Shown here piece after piece: positions 23,225-34,586 of a stretch of 64,000 nucleotides of DNA. The DNA comes from Odobenus rosmarus divergens. Lineage: Eukaryota; Chordata; Mammalia; Carnivora; Odobenidae. The notes under the pieces are model-generated. The model saw nothing but the letters and a program-made list of their open reading frames with translations. It ran no database searches and was not told the origin of the DNA. Both the position numbers and the translations under genes were made by a program. The stretch is from positions 397,370 through 461,369 of the forward strand of contig NW_004452178.1 of the NCBI RefSeq assembly GCF_000321225.1. The letters are read 5' to 3'. Numbering within the stretch: position 1 is the stretch's first letter; every line of letters begins with the position of its first letter.

Positions 23225-24060
23225 CTAGAAAAATATGAGGATTGGGAACTTAGATTGTTACCAGGTTGTCATATATTGTATTGTAACCTAGGTATAAAAT
23301 GTATTCATGCACAGAGGCCCAGCCCAACATATATATGTTAGTGGCTACTCCACGAAGCAAATTGAAGGCACTTTACTTATTAATCCCCATGACCTCCATG
23401 TGTATAAACAGAAAATCTAAGCAAACTCTAGACTCTTACTTTGCAAACACATCTTCCAGAGGGGTATCCCAGGCCCACATTCAAACCAGATTGCTGCTGC
23501 CCCTAAGCTCTACCTACATAGAAATCATGGACTACTTGGGCTCTGGGTTCCCAGGGCTGAGAATTTCTTTTCCCAGAGCCAAAGGAGCAGTCAAAACCAA
23601 GAGACCATAATAAGATAAAAGGAATGGAGTGAATTAAAGTCAGTAGTGTAGAAAATCAAGTCACCCCCAAAAAGCAGAGTATAAGGTAGTCCTGAGAAAT
23701 AAGAGTGTAAATCTGAGAACACAAAAGCCAGCAAAATGAAAACAGTAAGTCAGCTGGGAAATCTAGATCGGTAAAAACACTGAGGAGCTTATGCAATACT
23801 GAGTTTTGATTTGCTCTCAGAGGCAAGAGGCCCAGGTGATCCAGTTGCTTTTGGAGGACCAGGAATGGCTTAACCAGCACCTCCCTTCTCCCCAGGGAGG
23901 ACATAGCTGACCTGGTAAATTGTGTAGGTAAGCTAGAATGTTCTGGTGTATCCCTGAGGTCTGAAGCAGTCTTCGCATGCCACCCATCCAGCCCATTCTC
24001 TTCCCAGTGAAGGGTCCTGAAGCTGGTCTCCTTGTTCCAGGAAGAGTCTTATCAATAGTT
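23225..24060. other. Single-copy DNA, no gene seen
   Basis: A 103-codon frame (plus, 23299-23610) and two 82-codon minus frames have no recognisable domain. Nothing else supported. Confidence 0.45.
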
Positions 24061-24065
24061 CCCAC

Positions 24066-24240
24066 ACATGGCTAGGCAGCAAAACCACCAGGGGGCAGTT
24101 GTTTAAAATATAGAATTCTGGGACCCATGCCAGTCCTTTTGAATCAGAAACTTGAAGATAATAGAGTTAATCTGTATTACCTAGCTCATTATTAAGCAAC
24201 TAGCCTGGTGCCAAACCCAGGACAAGCATTTGGAAGCTTC
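24066..24240 (+). mobile_element. MER5-like hAT fossil, weak
   Basis: The order CAAAACCACCAGGGGGCAGT, AAATATAGAATTCTGGGACCC, TTTTGAATCAGAAACTTGAAG resembles the MER5 text 'gaatcaccaggggagctt...acagattcctgggccccac...gaatcagaatct'. Strongly diverged. Confidence 0.45.
24085..24098 (+). promoter_or_regulatory. Near-consensus CTCF core motif
   Basis: CCACCAGGGGGCAG matches the core of the vertebrate CTCF recognition sequence at nearly every informative position. It faces right. Occupancy would make it a candidate insulator or loop anchor; only the motif is seen here. Confidence 0.55.
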
Positions 24241-24319
24241 TGTTTGCACATGGACTTAAGTTCTTTTTCTCAGGTCATTGGGCTCTTTGCAGGAAGAGTA
24301 AGGAACACAGCAGGGTTTC

Positions 24320-25300
24320 AGTAAGACAACAGAAAAGTCGGCAAATGACATGAACAGACAATTCACAAAAAGATGTACAAATGGTTGTTTAACATATGAA
24401 AAGATGTTCTTCGACATGACAAGAGAAACACCTATGAAAACCGCACCGAGATACCATTTCTTCCCTTATCAGGTTGGAGAAAATTATGAAGTGTAACAAC
24501 ACACTCTGTTGGCGAGGCAGTGGGGAGACAGAGACACTCTCCCACATTGCTAACTGGGATGCAAACAGCAGCAGGCTGCGTATAGGTGTCCCCCAAATTC
24601 ATACGTTGAAATCCTACCCCCCAATGTGATAGTATTTAGAAGATGATTAGGTCATGAGGGTGGAGCCCTCCAAAATGACATTAGTGCCCTCATTAAGAGG
24701 GACCCTAGAATGCTCTCGCTCTTTTCACCTATGTGAAAATACGAGCGGTTGTCAGTCTGCAACCCAGAAGGGAGCCCTCACTAGACACCAAATCTGCTGG
24801 TACCTCAGTCGTGGACTTTCCAGCCTCTGGAACTGTGAGAAATAAATGTTTGTTGTTTAAGCCACCCAGTCTATGCTAATCGGTCATAGTAGCCCAAACT
24901 GACACAAACTGTTGCCAGTCTTAATGCAGGGGAGGGGCAGGACTTGGCAATGTCTACCAAAACTATGAATGTTTACATTTTGATACAGCAGTCCCTCTTC
25001 TAGAAGTTGACCCTGAGGAAACACTTGCAATGATATCAAAATACATATGTACAGTCTATTCTAAAAAAAATTTAAATATTGGAAATTACATAAATGCCCA
25101 TGTGTATTGTTTGAACACGTTCTGATACGCCCACACAATGAAGTACTAGGCAACCATGAAAAAAGATGAGGATGATCTCTATTAATTGAGCACTTTTCCC
25201 CAAGAAATAGTAAATAAAAAATTAAAAATAAATTTGAAGAGCACATAGAGTATGCTACCTATTGTGTAAGAAAGAAGAGGAAATAATAAAATAAGCAGGT
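24320..25300 (+). mobile_element. Old L1 3' region, split by a MaLR LTR
   Basis: Left arm 24320-24576: sense L1 ORF2 text (GAACAGACAATTCACAAAAAG, AGATACCATTTCTTCCCTTAT, GTTGGCGAGGCAGTGGGGAG). Right arm 24907-25230: TTGATACAGCAGTCCCTCTTC, ATGAAGTACTAGGCAACCATG, continuing in order. The gap between the arms is the LTR. The 3' end fades after 25230. Confidence 0.85.
24577..24906 (+). mobile_element. Solo LTR of the ERVL-MaLR group (MLT1/MST type)
   Basis: Starts TG and ends CA. It carries the landmark MaLR text CCCCCAAATTCATACGTTGAA, GATTAGGTCATGAGGGTGGA, CTCACTAGACACCAAATCTGC, a polyadenylation signal in GAGAAATAAATGTTTGTTG, and AAGCCACCCAGTCTATGC. About 330 bp, full-length for such an LTR. 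No internal retroviral sequence adjoins. It is an old, inert copy. Confidence 0.88.
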
Positions 25301-25340
25301 ACCCTATTATTGCAAAATAAAAATGAAATACAGAAATCCA

Positions 25341-25822
25341 ATTGTGTACTTTTAGATTTATTCTACGTGAGTGTGAGTTTTAGTTCTATTTGTGAAATAA
25401 ACACAATGCTTTTTGAAAGTAAATGCATGGAACTACAGGTCAAAATTCCATAGTACTAAAGAAACCATTCTGGTTCTGGCTTAAAATGAGTAGATTATAA
25501 GTAGACAAAAAGAAGAGACATATTTTACTCCTCTTCATAAATCTAACACAAACACGAACAAAACTCTCCTTATTTTAAGATACTTATTTTTGAACTCACA
25601 GAAGCACTGATACCCTTATGAACAAAACCGCCACAGACCTTATCCACTGACTATACTGTGGGTTATCTAACTAATCTCACTATTAATTTAGACATTGCCC
25701 CTCTAACTGGTCTGATTTTCAGGTGTTAAGTTGCCTCAATTCCTGCACTTATCCGTGAGCTTTTACGTGACACTGGTAGCTGTCCACCCAATATAGTCTC
25801 CGTCATTTAAGAATACTCTTTT
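25341..25822. other. Single-copy DNA, no gene seen
   Basis: AT-rich, with no recognised repeat or exon. Confidence 0.5.
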
Positions 25823-26020
25823 GGGGCCCCCAGGTGGCTCAGGCAGTTAAGCGACCGACTCCTGATTTTTGGCTCAGGTCATGACCTCAGGGTCCTGGGA
25901 TGAGCCCTGCATCTGCTCCGTGCTCAGCAGGAGGTCTGCTTCCTCTTTCTCCCTCCTGCTCTCCCTCCGTGCCTCCCCTCTCCCGCTGGTGCATGCTCTC
26001 TCTCCCTGAAATAAATACAG
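25823..26020 (+). mobile_element. CAN-SINE, older form
   Basis: Head GGGGCCCCCAGGTGGCTCAGG, body GCGACCGACTCCTGATTTTTG, then CT-rich segment and GAAATAAATACAG tail. Diverged, with no clear target-site duplication. Confidence 0.9.
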
Positions 26021-26094
26021 CTACACATATATCCATCAATTCTTCCATTTTGTTTAAGGGTGAAAATATGCCACGGTAAAAATACTCACTTCTT

Positions 26095-26425
26095 TATATA
26101 CCCCTGCAGCTCTGGTGGCCACATGACATCGTTAGGGTGATTGACATTCAAACAGAGGATTTCTGTTACAGGAAGGAAGAGACCCCAACTCCATTCTTGC
26201 CACACGACACTGTTTCCGCATCTTATATCTGGAACACCAAAGTGAGAGCCACTTAGAGACCATATGTCCATAAGCATGATAATAAAACCCACACACTGAA
26301 CAGGTGTAAGAGAAGAGAAAGAAGCAGCGCCTCCACTGTATCACTGGGGACCATCTCTACTGTCCACTTCTGGACTTCTTGGCATCAGAGACAAGTAAGT
26401 TTCTGTGTGTCTAAACCAGCATTTA
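26095..26425 (+). mobile_element. Probable MaLR (MLT1-type) LTR relic
   Basis: The 3' part, CACTTCTGGACTTCTTGGCAT, CAGAGACAAGTAAGTTTCTG, then GTCTAAACCAG, follows the closing text of MLT1-like LTRs ('ggacttcttgttatgtgaga...aataagtttcc...taagccag'). The upstream CCTGCAGCTCTGGTGGCCAC also fits. Ends are approximate. Confidence 0.55.
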
Positions 26426-26871
26426 GAGGATCTCTGTTGCTTAGAGTGGAACACATTCCTAACTGATTACAGTATCACGAGGTTTCAGTATTGGCTAAGA
26501 ATTCTGAAGTTCCACAAAGTTCCATGCCCATCTTCTACCATTCTACCTGTCCCCTGTTCATGGGGAAGAAAACACATTGCACTCAATTAGGCCATATGAG
26601 TGCAGATATGATCCCAGCAATAACTAGATTCTTTGTATAAGGAAAAAAAGCTAGAAGCTAGTCTCAAGAAAAAAAAAATGGCCCCCAAACCCCTCATCTG
26701 ACAGAGGCTGTGCCATTGCTTTCAAAAAACCGATTATCCAGTTGTAGAATTTTCTTCTCCAATGTCAAGTGTCCTAAGGTCCTGCAAGAATAAAATACAT
26801 TTCTTAACCATAAATCCAAATAATACCAAAGAAAAAAGAGAAAATGTACTTTTAAAAAATCATGTAAAATC
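26426..26871. other. Single-copy DNA, no gene seen
   Basis: No repeat or exon recognised. Confidence 0.45.
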
Positions 26872-26886
26872 AAAAGTGGAATTGAG

Positions 26887-27058
26887 GGGCACGTGGGTGG
26901 CTCAGTCGTTAAGCGTCTGCCTTCGGCTCAGATCATGATCCCGGGGTCCTGGGATCGAGCCCCTCATCGGGCTCCCTGCTCGGCGGGAAGCCTGCTCCCC
27001 CTGCTTGTGTTCCCTCTCTCGCTGTCTCTCTGTCAAATAAATAAGTAAAATCTTAAAA
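26887..27058 (+). mobile_element. Young CAN-SINE with a small deletion in the CT segment
   Basis: Same TCGTTAAGCGTCTGCCTTCGG type as the copy at 15161, but the CTTCTCCCTCTCCCACT stretch is missing, so GCCTGCT joins CCCCCTGCTTGTG directly. A 15-bp flank duplication (AAAAGTGGAATTGAG versus AAAAGTGGAACTGAG) with one mismatch lies at 26872-26886 and 27059-27073. Confidence 0.96.
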
Positions 27059-27073
27059 AAAAGTGGAACTGAG

Positions 27074-28504
27074 ACACCTAAAGCAACCTGTTGTTGCCTG
27101 GCTGCTCTGGCCCATGTCTCCTCATCTCATTTCACTTCTGATGCTTCTGCAAACACTCAGCCCTATTCTGGCTCCCTTTGCTCCTGGAATTCCTTTCTGC
27201 ATCTACATTTCTATCTCCTGCTCTTGACCCACTCTTTGCTCCTAAGTCCTCAGTTGTGGAATCTCCCTTCTCTTCCTACTCATGTTGCTAGCTCATGTTG
27301 TTGCCCTCACTCTCAGAGGTCCCTTCAGATTCTGCCTTGATTTCTTGAGCTTCTGGATTTTCAGGTTCTGCTTCAGGTGCTGTCTCTCCACAGTGCCCTT
27401 CAGCCTCTGAGTCTCCCAGCTGGATTTGCACATAACCCTATCAAGGAAATTAAAATCCTCTAGCAAGCACCTGACCCACCTTCTCTTCACATACCTACCC
27501 ACTGGTCAAGCGGGAGGCTTTGAATTTACTTTTTTCTAATTAAGAAACAAATGCATAACAAAATTAAGGCAGAGGTTACCGTGTAATGACAACTATGGGC
27601 AGTAGAAAATGGGGGCAGGCGACAGCCTGTATCCCTACTGCTCAGAATTAAGCTTTTATTTTTTATTGCAATTTTAAAGGAAGATTTAGAGTCCCACAGA
27701 AGCTCTCAGATAGCTGGGTAATATATCTCCAAGTAATTTCTTGGAAAAATTTATAGAATTTTATGGCAACTTAGAGGCCTCCTTCTATATATTCACCTGC
27801 TAAATTAATCAAAAGGGCAAGTGGTCAAAAATTTGGTGCCTCCCAACTAGTTTCTTGCATCCCTCCCAAAGTGAGGACCAAAAACAGTACAGTAACTTCT
27901 GGAGTGGTGACAATATTTATACTAGATTCTGTTTCCTTACAAGAGTGATTTTTTAAAAAGGCACCAAGTAGAAAGAATCTGTACCATTTAAGAGTCCCCT
28001 GTGCGGAAGAACCTGTCCTAGTTTATGTTTGTTGATTTGGAAACGGTATTTGAGAAAGAATGGGAAAATGAGCCCAGGAGATCAATATTCTGAACAATTA
28101 ACCTATAAGCAAATAAATAACCCAGTATATGGGCTACTTAATGTCACATCTCTGCAGACAGACAATAGTAAGTTTACAGGCAAGGTTGACAAGATGGATA
28201 TAACTAGATTAGTGGCACACTTTGCCAGATTCAGAAACAAAAGCACGTGCTTTCTCTTTCATTGCTCCACCTTGTAATGGATGCTCCTCTGTTCCTCACC
28301 CTGATTTTCATCAATAATTTGGACATTTACATTTCTTCTTAAAGGAATGGTATGTGGTAGCCATACAAAAGAAAAGGCAGAGGCAAACTTAACCATTGTG
28401 GGGCCAGAGTTCAAGTCATCTTTTAGAACTCTGAAGGATATACCCAAAAAAGGACACATGTTGAGAGGCCATGGTTTGCCTAGTGCCAGGAAGAATATCT
28501 TGTA
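27074..28504. other. Single-copy DNA, no gene seen
   Basis: The first 430 bp are CT-rich on the plus strand. Frames of 69-90 codons have no recognisable domain. Confidence 0.5.
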
Positions 28505-28690
28505 CCTGTATGCACATCCACAGTTTATCAATGTGCCAACTGCACATTAGAATCAAATCAAAAGTTATTAACAATACTCACTTCTTGACTACCTCCCCAC
28601 CCTCCCCGACAAGGTTATTAAAATCAAATCTCTGGGAGTTGATCTCTGGCAACTATAGTTTTCAAAAAACTCTCGGGATGGTTCTGAAGT
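28505..28690 (+). mobile_element. MER5-like hAT fossil, weak
   Basis: ATGTGCCAACTGCACATTAGA then AAATCAAATCTCTGGGAGTTG and TTTTCAAAAAACTCTCGGGAT follow the MER5/MER58-like order of blocks. Diverged. Confidence 0.45.
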
Positions 28691-28913
28691 ACAGGGATCG
28701 TTGACACCAACTACGCTAAATAAAGAAATGTCCTTTTTGTTCTAGTCTGCAAACTGTTATCAACAAGGCCAGAATCTTACAAGCCAGTAATAGTACCCTT
28801 TCCTGCCTGTTAAAAAAGTCTCAACAAAATTAATGTAAAGATCCTTTGATTGGATCCCAGGAAAGCAGAATCAACAAGATAATCCATTCATGCCAGAAAC
28901 AAAAGCTAAGTAG

Positions 28914-28976
28914 TTAGAACAAGAAGAGAAAATTTTACGGACCAAAATTAGAACAAGAAGAGAAAATTTTACGGAC
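28914..28976. repeat. Perfect 29-bp direct duplication
   Basis: The 29 bp starting TTAGAACAAGAAGAG and ending TTTTACGGAC occur at 28914-28942 and again, without a mismatch, at 28948-28976. The spacer is CAAAA (period 34). Perfect identity points to a recent event. Confidence 0.98.
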
Positions 28977-30759
28977 ACTGAGAACACCTTTCCTAGACAT
29001 AATCCCATTTCGGTAAATTTTAAAATATATAGTTTGAAATTTTAGGAGATACGGTCTAATATTATTACCTATTGTTTTAAGTTTCATGGAGGCTAGAAAT
29101 CATATCAGTATAGAATTAAAGCGTTTACATACAATTTGAAATCAGATACGAGTGTCCTAAAGGAAAGAGAAGAAATTTAATAGGTAAAATGGAGCTCTCT
29201 TCCTCACTTTTAATCTTTCTTCACTCCTTATAATATTTTCCTTTTCTGTGGGTGATCAGAACTCACGAGATTCCAACATAGAACAAATCTGTAGAAGAGG
29301 ATGACATCGCTTTTTAAATAACAAAGACTAGATTAATCAGTACAGAGAAATATAAAGAAATTTACAAGGGAGACATTTCACGCAAAAGAGCTATCTTCTC
29401 TTTGAAAGAAAGAAAAGGTGTAGCGTGTTCTTTATCCCTAGTTTCTCTTTTGGGGTAAAACAGAGGTGAGTGCTTTGACAATATTTATGTGATCAGGATG
29501 AAATAATGGAGACAATGCCAGCTGCCAAAGAGATCAAATCCATGGAAAAGAAAGACATTAAAAATTAAATGCCAGACAATAAATGCAGGAGAATTTTACA
29601 TCTGAAAAGACTTTTGAACTCTGGGTAGCATGAACAATGGAAGATGCATTTAGGGAAAGTAAGGTAAAAAAAAGAGCAGTCTAAAAGTGGGATAAAGAGT
29701 GAAAATTAAAGAAGAGAAAATAGCAGAATGAAAATTACCTCATTCACTTTTATCATTTCAATGAGCATAAGCCCAAGAGTAAGGTCGCAGACTAAAGTTT
29801 TGGGTTTTGTTTTTTTTTTTTTCATCTCTGTCCTTTCATCAGTTCCCAAGTCAACAAATATTTGGGCAGAGAATAAGAAAATCTTTAAAGCAAGAACTAG
29901 AAATGGGAAGAAAGCTAAATGCACATGCTGTTGTCAGCATGTTTAACCTTTGCTTTAAGATTTATTTCAAGTATTTGCTCTCTGTTTTTCAAAAATAGTT
30001 CAAAATGGTTTGTTTCAAAATATACATTGTGTGTCTCAAGCTGTATTCTCTCCTACTGGTCGATGGATCAAATGTTTGCCCAGTCTGATCTGCAGCTTCT
30101 TCACCTGCACGTGGCCAGGGGGTACATTTGGAGTACCCTGCCTGGCAAAGGAAGGCAAAGCTTATGGCCCCTTTGCAGGTTGCCTTGGGGGAGGGGGAGG
30201 GGCAGGTGTTGATGGAAAGAGAGAAGACACTTCAGGGGAGACCTGATTATTCCACAAGCCAACACCAGAGTAGAGGGCTGCTTTGAGAGGAAATAAGGGT
30301 ATGTGCTGTGGCTTGTGCTCATTTCACCAATCCGTTGGAGAGTCCTCTCCTTCTTCATCCCTTTCCATCTTCAATTTTGTAGAAAAAATCCTAGGGTTTT
30401 TTTGTTTTGATTCATTTGATTTTCCTTTTGGAGGGTGTGGTTGTTGGTGGCTATTTGGAAAACTGGTACTGTTTTTCTACTCAAATTATCTACATGTTTG
30501 CCAATTATTCTTTCTACTTGGGGAATCCCTAGATCACTGTCCCATAGAGCTAATGCAATAGGTCATAACAGTTGGCATCAAGGAGTATTATTACACGTAT
30601 GTTCTATGCAACTTCACTTTAAGGCAATGGTAAGATTCATTATTATCATCTGAAATCTCTGCTGAGGTGGGTTTTTTTTTTTTTTCAGAGTACGTATAAG
30701 CTCAATACGCTAATGAGAACCTATTTCTATTTTTTATAAATAAAACATTAGGTTAAAAG
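28977..30759. other. Single-copy DNA, no gene seen
   Basis: No repeat recognised. A G-rich run at 30187-30203 has only three tracts and does not meet the quadruplex rule. Several overlapping 60-97-codon frames at 29706-30653 show no domain. Confidence 0.5.
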
Positions 30760-30768
30760 TATCTTTGA

Positions 30769-30896
30769 GGAGCGCCTGGGTGGCTCGGTTAGTTAAGCAT
30801 CTGACTCTTGATCTCAGCTCAGGTCTTGATCTCAGGGTCATGAGTTCAAGCCCCATGTTGGGCTCCACGTTGGTGTGGAGCCTACTTAAAAAAAAT
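30769..30896 (+). mobile_element. CAN-SINE, old short form
   Basis: Head GAGCGCCTGGGTGGCTCGGTT, body CATCTGACTCTTGATCTCAGC, ending GTGTGGAGCCTACTTAAAAAA without the CT-rich segment. TATCTTTGA flanks it at 30760-30768 and 30897-30905. Confidence 0.94.
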
Positions 30897-31104
30897 TATC
30901 TTTGATATTAGCTAATGATTAATAAAATAAATAATCCAAACTTTCCTGGATAAACTACTTCATATTTTACATTAAAGCTATCAGTTACCTTTGAAATTGA
31001 GTTCCCCAGAAAATAGCTAGTAGCTATCAGGAAAAAAAAAGTAGCTCACAAGTACAAAAATTGTGAGATTTTATACATCCAAAATAGTACTAGTCAACAA
31101 AGCT

Positions 31105-31225
31105 CTCCATGCATTTAATCAACAGCTGTTTATAAAGTATCTATTATGTGACAGATACTTTTCTAGGTTCCAGAAATTGACATGAAACTAAATTTGATCT
31201 GCTTTCAATAAACTCATAGACAAGT
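31105..31225 (-). repeat. MIR/L2-like ancient repeat fragment
   Basis: TTTATAAAGTATCTATTATGT, CAGATACTTTTCTAGGTTCCAG and CAATAAACTCATAGACAAGTG follow the mammal-wide 'tatttattgagcacctactatg...aggtgctggg...gagcttacagtctagtg' text. Confidence 0.5.
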
Positions 31226-31260
31226 GGAAAAACAGGTTAAACCATTATTATAATAATGTA

Positions 31261-31465
31261 TCAGTGGTCCTCAAAGTGTTGTCCCAGATCAGCAGTATTA
31301 CCATTGTAGAGGAACTTGTCAGAAATATAAATTCTTGGACCCCATCTCAGACCTACTCCCAGACCTACTCCGTCAGGAATCTGATGGTAGAACCCACCAA
31401 TCTGTGGTTTAACAATCCCGCCAGGTGAGTCTAATGGATGCCAAATCCGAGAACAACAGTATTAA
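31261..31465 (+). mobile_element. MER5A-type hAT fossil with a 12-bp internal duplication
   Basis: TCAGTGGTCCTCAAAGTGTTG starts the element, and GAACTTGTCAGAAATATAAAT, CTGTGGTTTAACAATCCCG and GAGTCTAATGGATGCC follow in order. CAGACCTACTCC is repeated head to tail at 31348-31359 and 31360-31371. Confidence 0.88.
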
Positions 31466-32779
31466 TCCTATTGCTATGAGGCAATCACTATACTATGTCT
31501 AACTAATGATGTGTTGTACTTAACTCCCTGGGAGCTAGTTCAGAAAGAAGGCACTTGTGGAGGCAACGGTTGATATTTGAAAAGTAAGGCCAGTGAGATG
31601 GAGAAGGAGGTTCTAAGGCATAAGCAGTGACCTACATAAAGACTTATAGAAAATTATTTGGCATATCAGTTTTAAATGTTTGTTGTATACTGTTTACATG
31701 AGGTGTTTTTTTTTTTTATTATGTCCTTGAATAAGTTGGTTTTGTAACGACAAGTTCTGAAATGATTTATCTCAGGTGTGTGGCAGTTACTAAAGGACTA
31801 AGGGGTGATCCTATTTGGCAAAAGACCAAAGTCCGGGTAAGTTGCCTCCATGTAACTTTTGCTCACTGGACAGTTATCTGGGGGCTAAGAACACTTCTAA
31901 CTGTGGAAAAGAATGTCATGAGTCTGACACGCCACTGACATGGCAGGCGTATACGTGTAATTCCCATCTTTTGGCTTCTGTCTTTGGAAAACATAAATGA
32001 TAGTAAAGAATCTGAGAATATATATTTTTACGTCATAAAAAGTGATCAAGTGCTAAAAGCAATAGTTAGCCAAAGCCAAGGCTGATGTCAAATATCCTGT
32101 CATAGCTCTTGAGATTTGAGAATAAATCTTGAATTTAACAGAAAAACATTATTATAACAATCTTGTTATTAGAGTTTAGGAGTCAAATTTTAAAACTTGA
32201 TATAGTGTATAAATGATCATTTCTTAGCCTTGTCAACTGCTGAAATGTTCATATGGTCACTGTACTGCAAATTTATGACACTAAATAGACAATTTCAACG
32301 GAGGTAAGTTGAAGAACAAGATATCTCTTGGGTATCTCATATTTCTTTAGCACTTTCTTCTTCATACTGTTTATATTCTTTACTATTCTGAATCAAAGAT
32401 GGCTGATTATAGATGTTACATGAGATTTTGAATATTTTTCCTGCATAAAATATTAAGATGGCAAAGCTGACATTCTGCTTTAATTCAATTCAGATGATGT
32501 GAAGAATAATCAAATAGAATTTTTTCTTGGAAGACTCAAAACTAATGTAGGTGGCTACAAAGCAATAAGAGAGCGGCAGTTTGTTTTGTTCACTGATGTT
32601 CTGAAGTATGTAGTAAGAGTTAAGCACATAATAGGTGCTCAAGTAATATTGATGGAATAAATGGATGATCAAAAGGATTTAAGTGACTATCAACTAAAAA
32701 CAATTTTTAAAGCTTCTTTTGTTTAATGTCATAAATACAAGTACACCAAATGATTCCACAACTATCTAAACTATGGTAG
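31466..32779. other. Single-copy AT-rich DNA, no gene seen
   Basis: No repeat or exon recognised. Confidence 0.5.
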
Positions 32780-34260
32780 ATAGCTATGAAAACTGTGGGA
32801 GAAAAAGGAATGAGGATGGACCTTATTATATTAAAACATACTGTAAAGCCACAATAATTAAAGCAGTAGGACAGCCCAATAGAAGAGAAGAGAAAATCTA
32901 AGTATAGACCCAAACACATGTGAGAATTTGATGTATGATAAAGGCAGAATCTCAAATCAATGGAAGTAAGATGGACTTCTTATTGGGGGGGCACCTGGGT
33001 GGCTCAGTGAGTTCAGCGTCCAACTCTTAATATCTGCTTAGGTCATGATCTCAAGGTCATGAGATGGAGCCCTGCGTTGAGAGGGCCTTAAGATTCTCTC
33101 ACTCTGTCTCTCTCTCCCCCTCCCTCTGTCCCTCCCCTCCAACCTCCCCATTCATGCACACACATGCATGCTCTCTCTCATAAAATAAATAAATATATAT
33201 ATATATATATATTTTTTTTTTAATGGAGTTGTGGCCTCTGGGTAGCCATCCGGAAAAAGAGCAAATTGTGTTCATACACATACCAAACCAAACTTGGTAT
33301 GGATCAAAAATGTACTAGAAGAATACATATCAAATTCTTTTATGATCTTGGCATGGGGGAGACATTTAACTGACTTAAAATTTACAGGCTATAAAATAAA
33401 TTATAAATTCAAATGCATGGTTGCATTAAAAAAAAAAAAAAACTTTTACAAAGTAATCCAAGCTAGAAGACAAATAACAGAAAATATATATTTACAACTC
33501 AAATCACAAGCAAGAACTCATCTCCTTAATATATAAAAAGCTCCTAAAAATCTAGAAGAAAGGCATCAAAAACCCAATACAAAAATGGGTGAAGGGTATA
33601 ATCATGAAGCTCACAAGGGAAAAAATTACACATGGTCCTTAAACATACACAAATGTGCTCAGCCTTAACCTTAAGAGATACAGTTTTTCATCTACCATAT
33701 TGGCAAAAATCCAAAAATTTGACAACACATTCTGCTGATAAGGCTTTAGAGTAGCAAGCACTCACATACCTTGGCCAGTGGGAGTGTAAAATAGTACAAT
33801 CCCTAGGGATGGTAATTTGACAGTGCATATAAAATTTACAAAAAATTCAATCAGGCAATCTCACTTCTGGGACTTTATCCTATGCACATACTTGAACACA
33901 TGTGAAATGTATAAAGTCAGAGCATTATCTAATTTTGAAAGTTAGGAAAAAATCCAAGTGTCCATCAAAAGAAAATTCTTTAACTAAACTCGGATGAAAT
34001 ACTATCCGGCCATAAATAAAGAATGAGGAAGCTTTCTGTATACTAATGCAGAAATACCTCTGAGTTATATTGTTTAGTGAAGAAGAAATGAAAAAGTGTT
34101 TACACTATGCTGCCCTTTGAGTAAGGAATTAGGGAAGATAAGAATTTGCTGATAGGTGCAATGAGAAATACTGAACATATATGCAGATAGGATCTAGGAG
34201 TCTGGCAATGGGCTAACAGAGATGGACTACAGTGACATGACAAAGTATACTGTAAGGACA
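32780..34260 (+). mobile_element. Old L1 ORF2 3' half, split by a SINE
   Basis: Sense-strand L1: TAAAGCCACAATAATTAAAGC near 32844 and CAAACACATGTGAGAATTTG near 32909. After the SINE, GGGTAGCCATCCGGAAAAAG (33240), ACCCAATACAAAAATGGGTGA (33572), GGCCAGTGGGAGTGTAAAATA (33773) and TGAAATACTATCCGGCCATA (33994) follow in the expected order. About 1.25 kb of L1 in total, with many stops and indels. Confidence 0.9.
32986..33221 (+). mobile_element. CAN-SINE, older form, with (TA)n tail
   Basis: Head GGGGCACCTGGGTGGCTCAG, body GCGTCCAACTCTTAATATCTG, long CT-rich segment, and tail AAATAAATAAA passing into (TA)11 and T9. Inserted in the L1 relic that continues on both sides; the exact target-site duplication is unclear. 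Confidence 0.92.
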
Positions 34261-34378
34261 GTTTCTTACTATGAATCATGGAATGGTTCTTTTTATGTAA
34301 AAAATTGGAAAAAATAAAAAGACATTTTTACATAATACAATGTATTTCATTCTGCTTTGTATTATTATTTAAATATTT

Positions 34379-34586
34379 GAGGGGCGCCTGGGTGGCTCAG
34401 TTGGTTAAGCGACTGCCTTCTGCTCAGGTCATGATCCTGGAGTCCCGGGATCGAGTCCCACATCGGGCTCCCTGCTCAGCGGGGAGTCTGCTTCTCCCTC
34501 TGACCCTCCCCCCTCTCATGCTCTCTCTCTCATTCTCTCTCTCAAATAAATAAATAAAATCTTTAAAAAAATATAAATAAATAAAT
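34379..34586 (+). mobile_element. CAN-SINE, GGTTAAGCGACTGCC form
   Basis: Full head GGGGCGCCTGGGTGGCTCAG, TTGGTTAAGCGACTGCCTTC, GGAGTCCCGGGATCGAGTCC, and AAATAAATAAATAAAATC tail. AAATATTT flanks it at 34371-34378 and 34587-34594. It closely matches the copy at 55452. Confidence 0.95.

Noticed and set aside
28914..28976. CRISPR-like or satellite array
   Set aside because: Only two copies with a 5-bp spacer; a simple duplication in a mammalian genome.
30187..30203. G-quadruplex
   Set aside because: Only three long G-runs; it does not satisfy the four-run rule.
34278..34553. Frames ending in LLLPLTLPPLMLSLSFSLSNK (also near 13613 and 55352)
   Set aside because: All are translations of CAN-SINE bodies; the shared C-terminal residues are the SINE's CT-rich segment.
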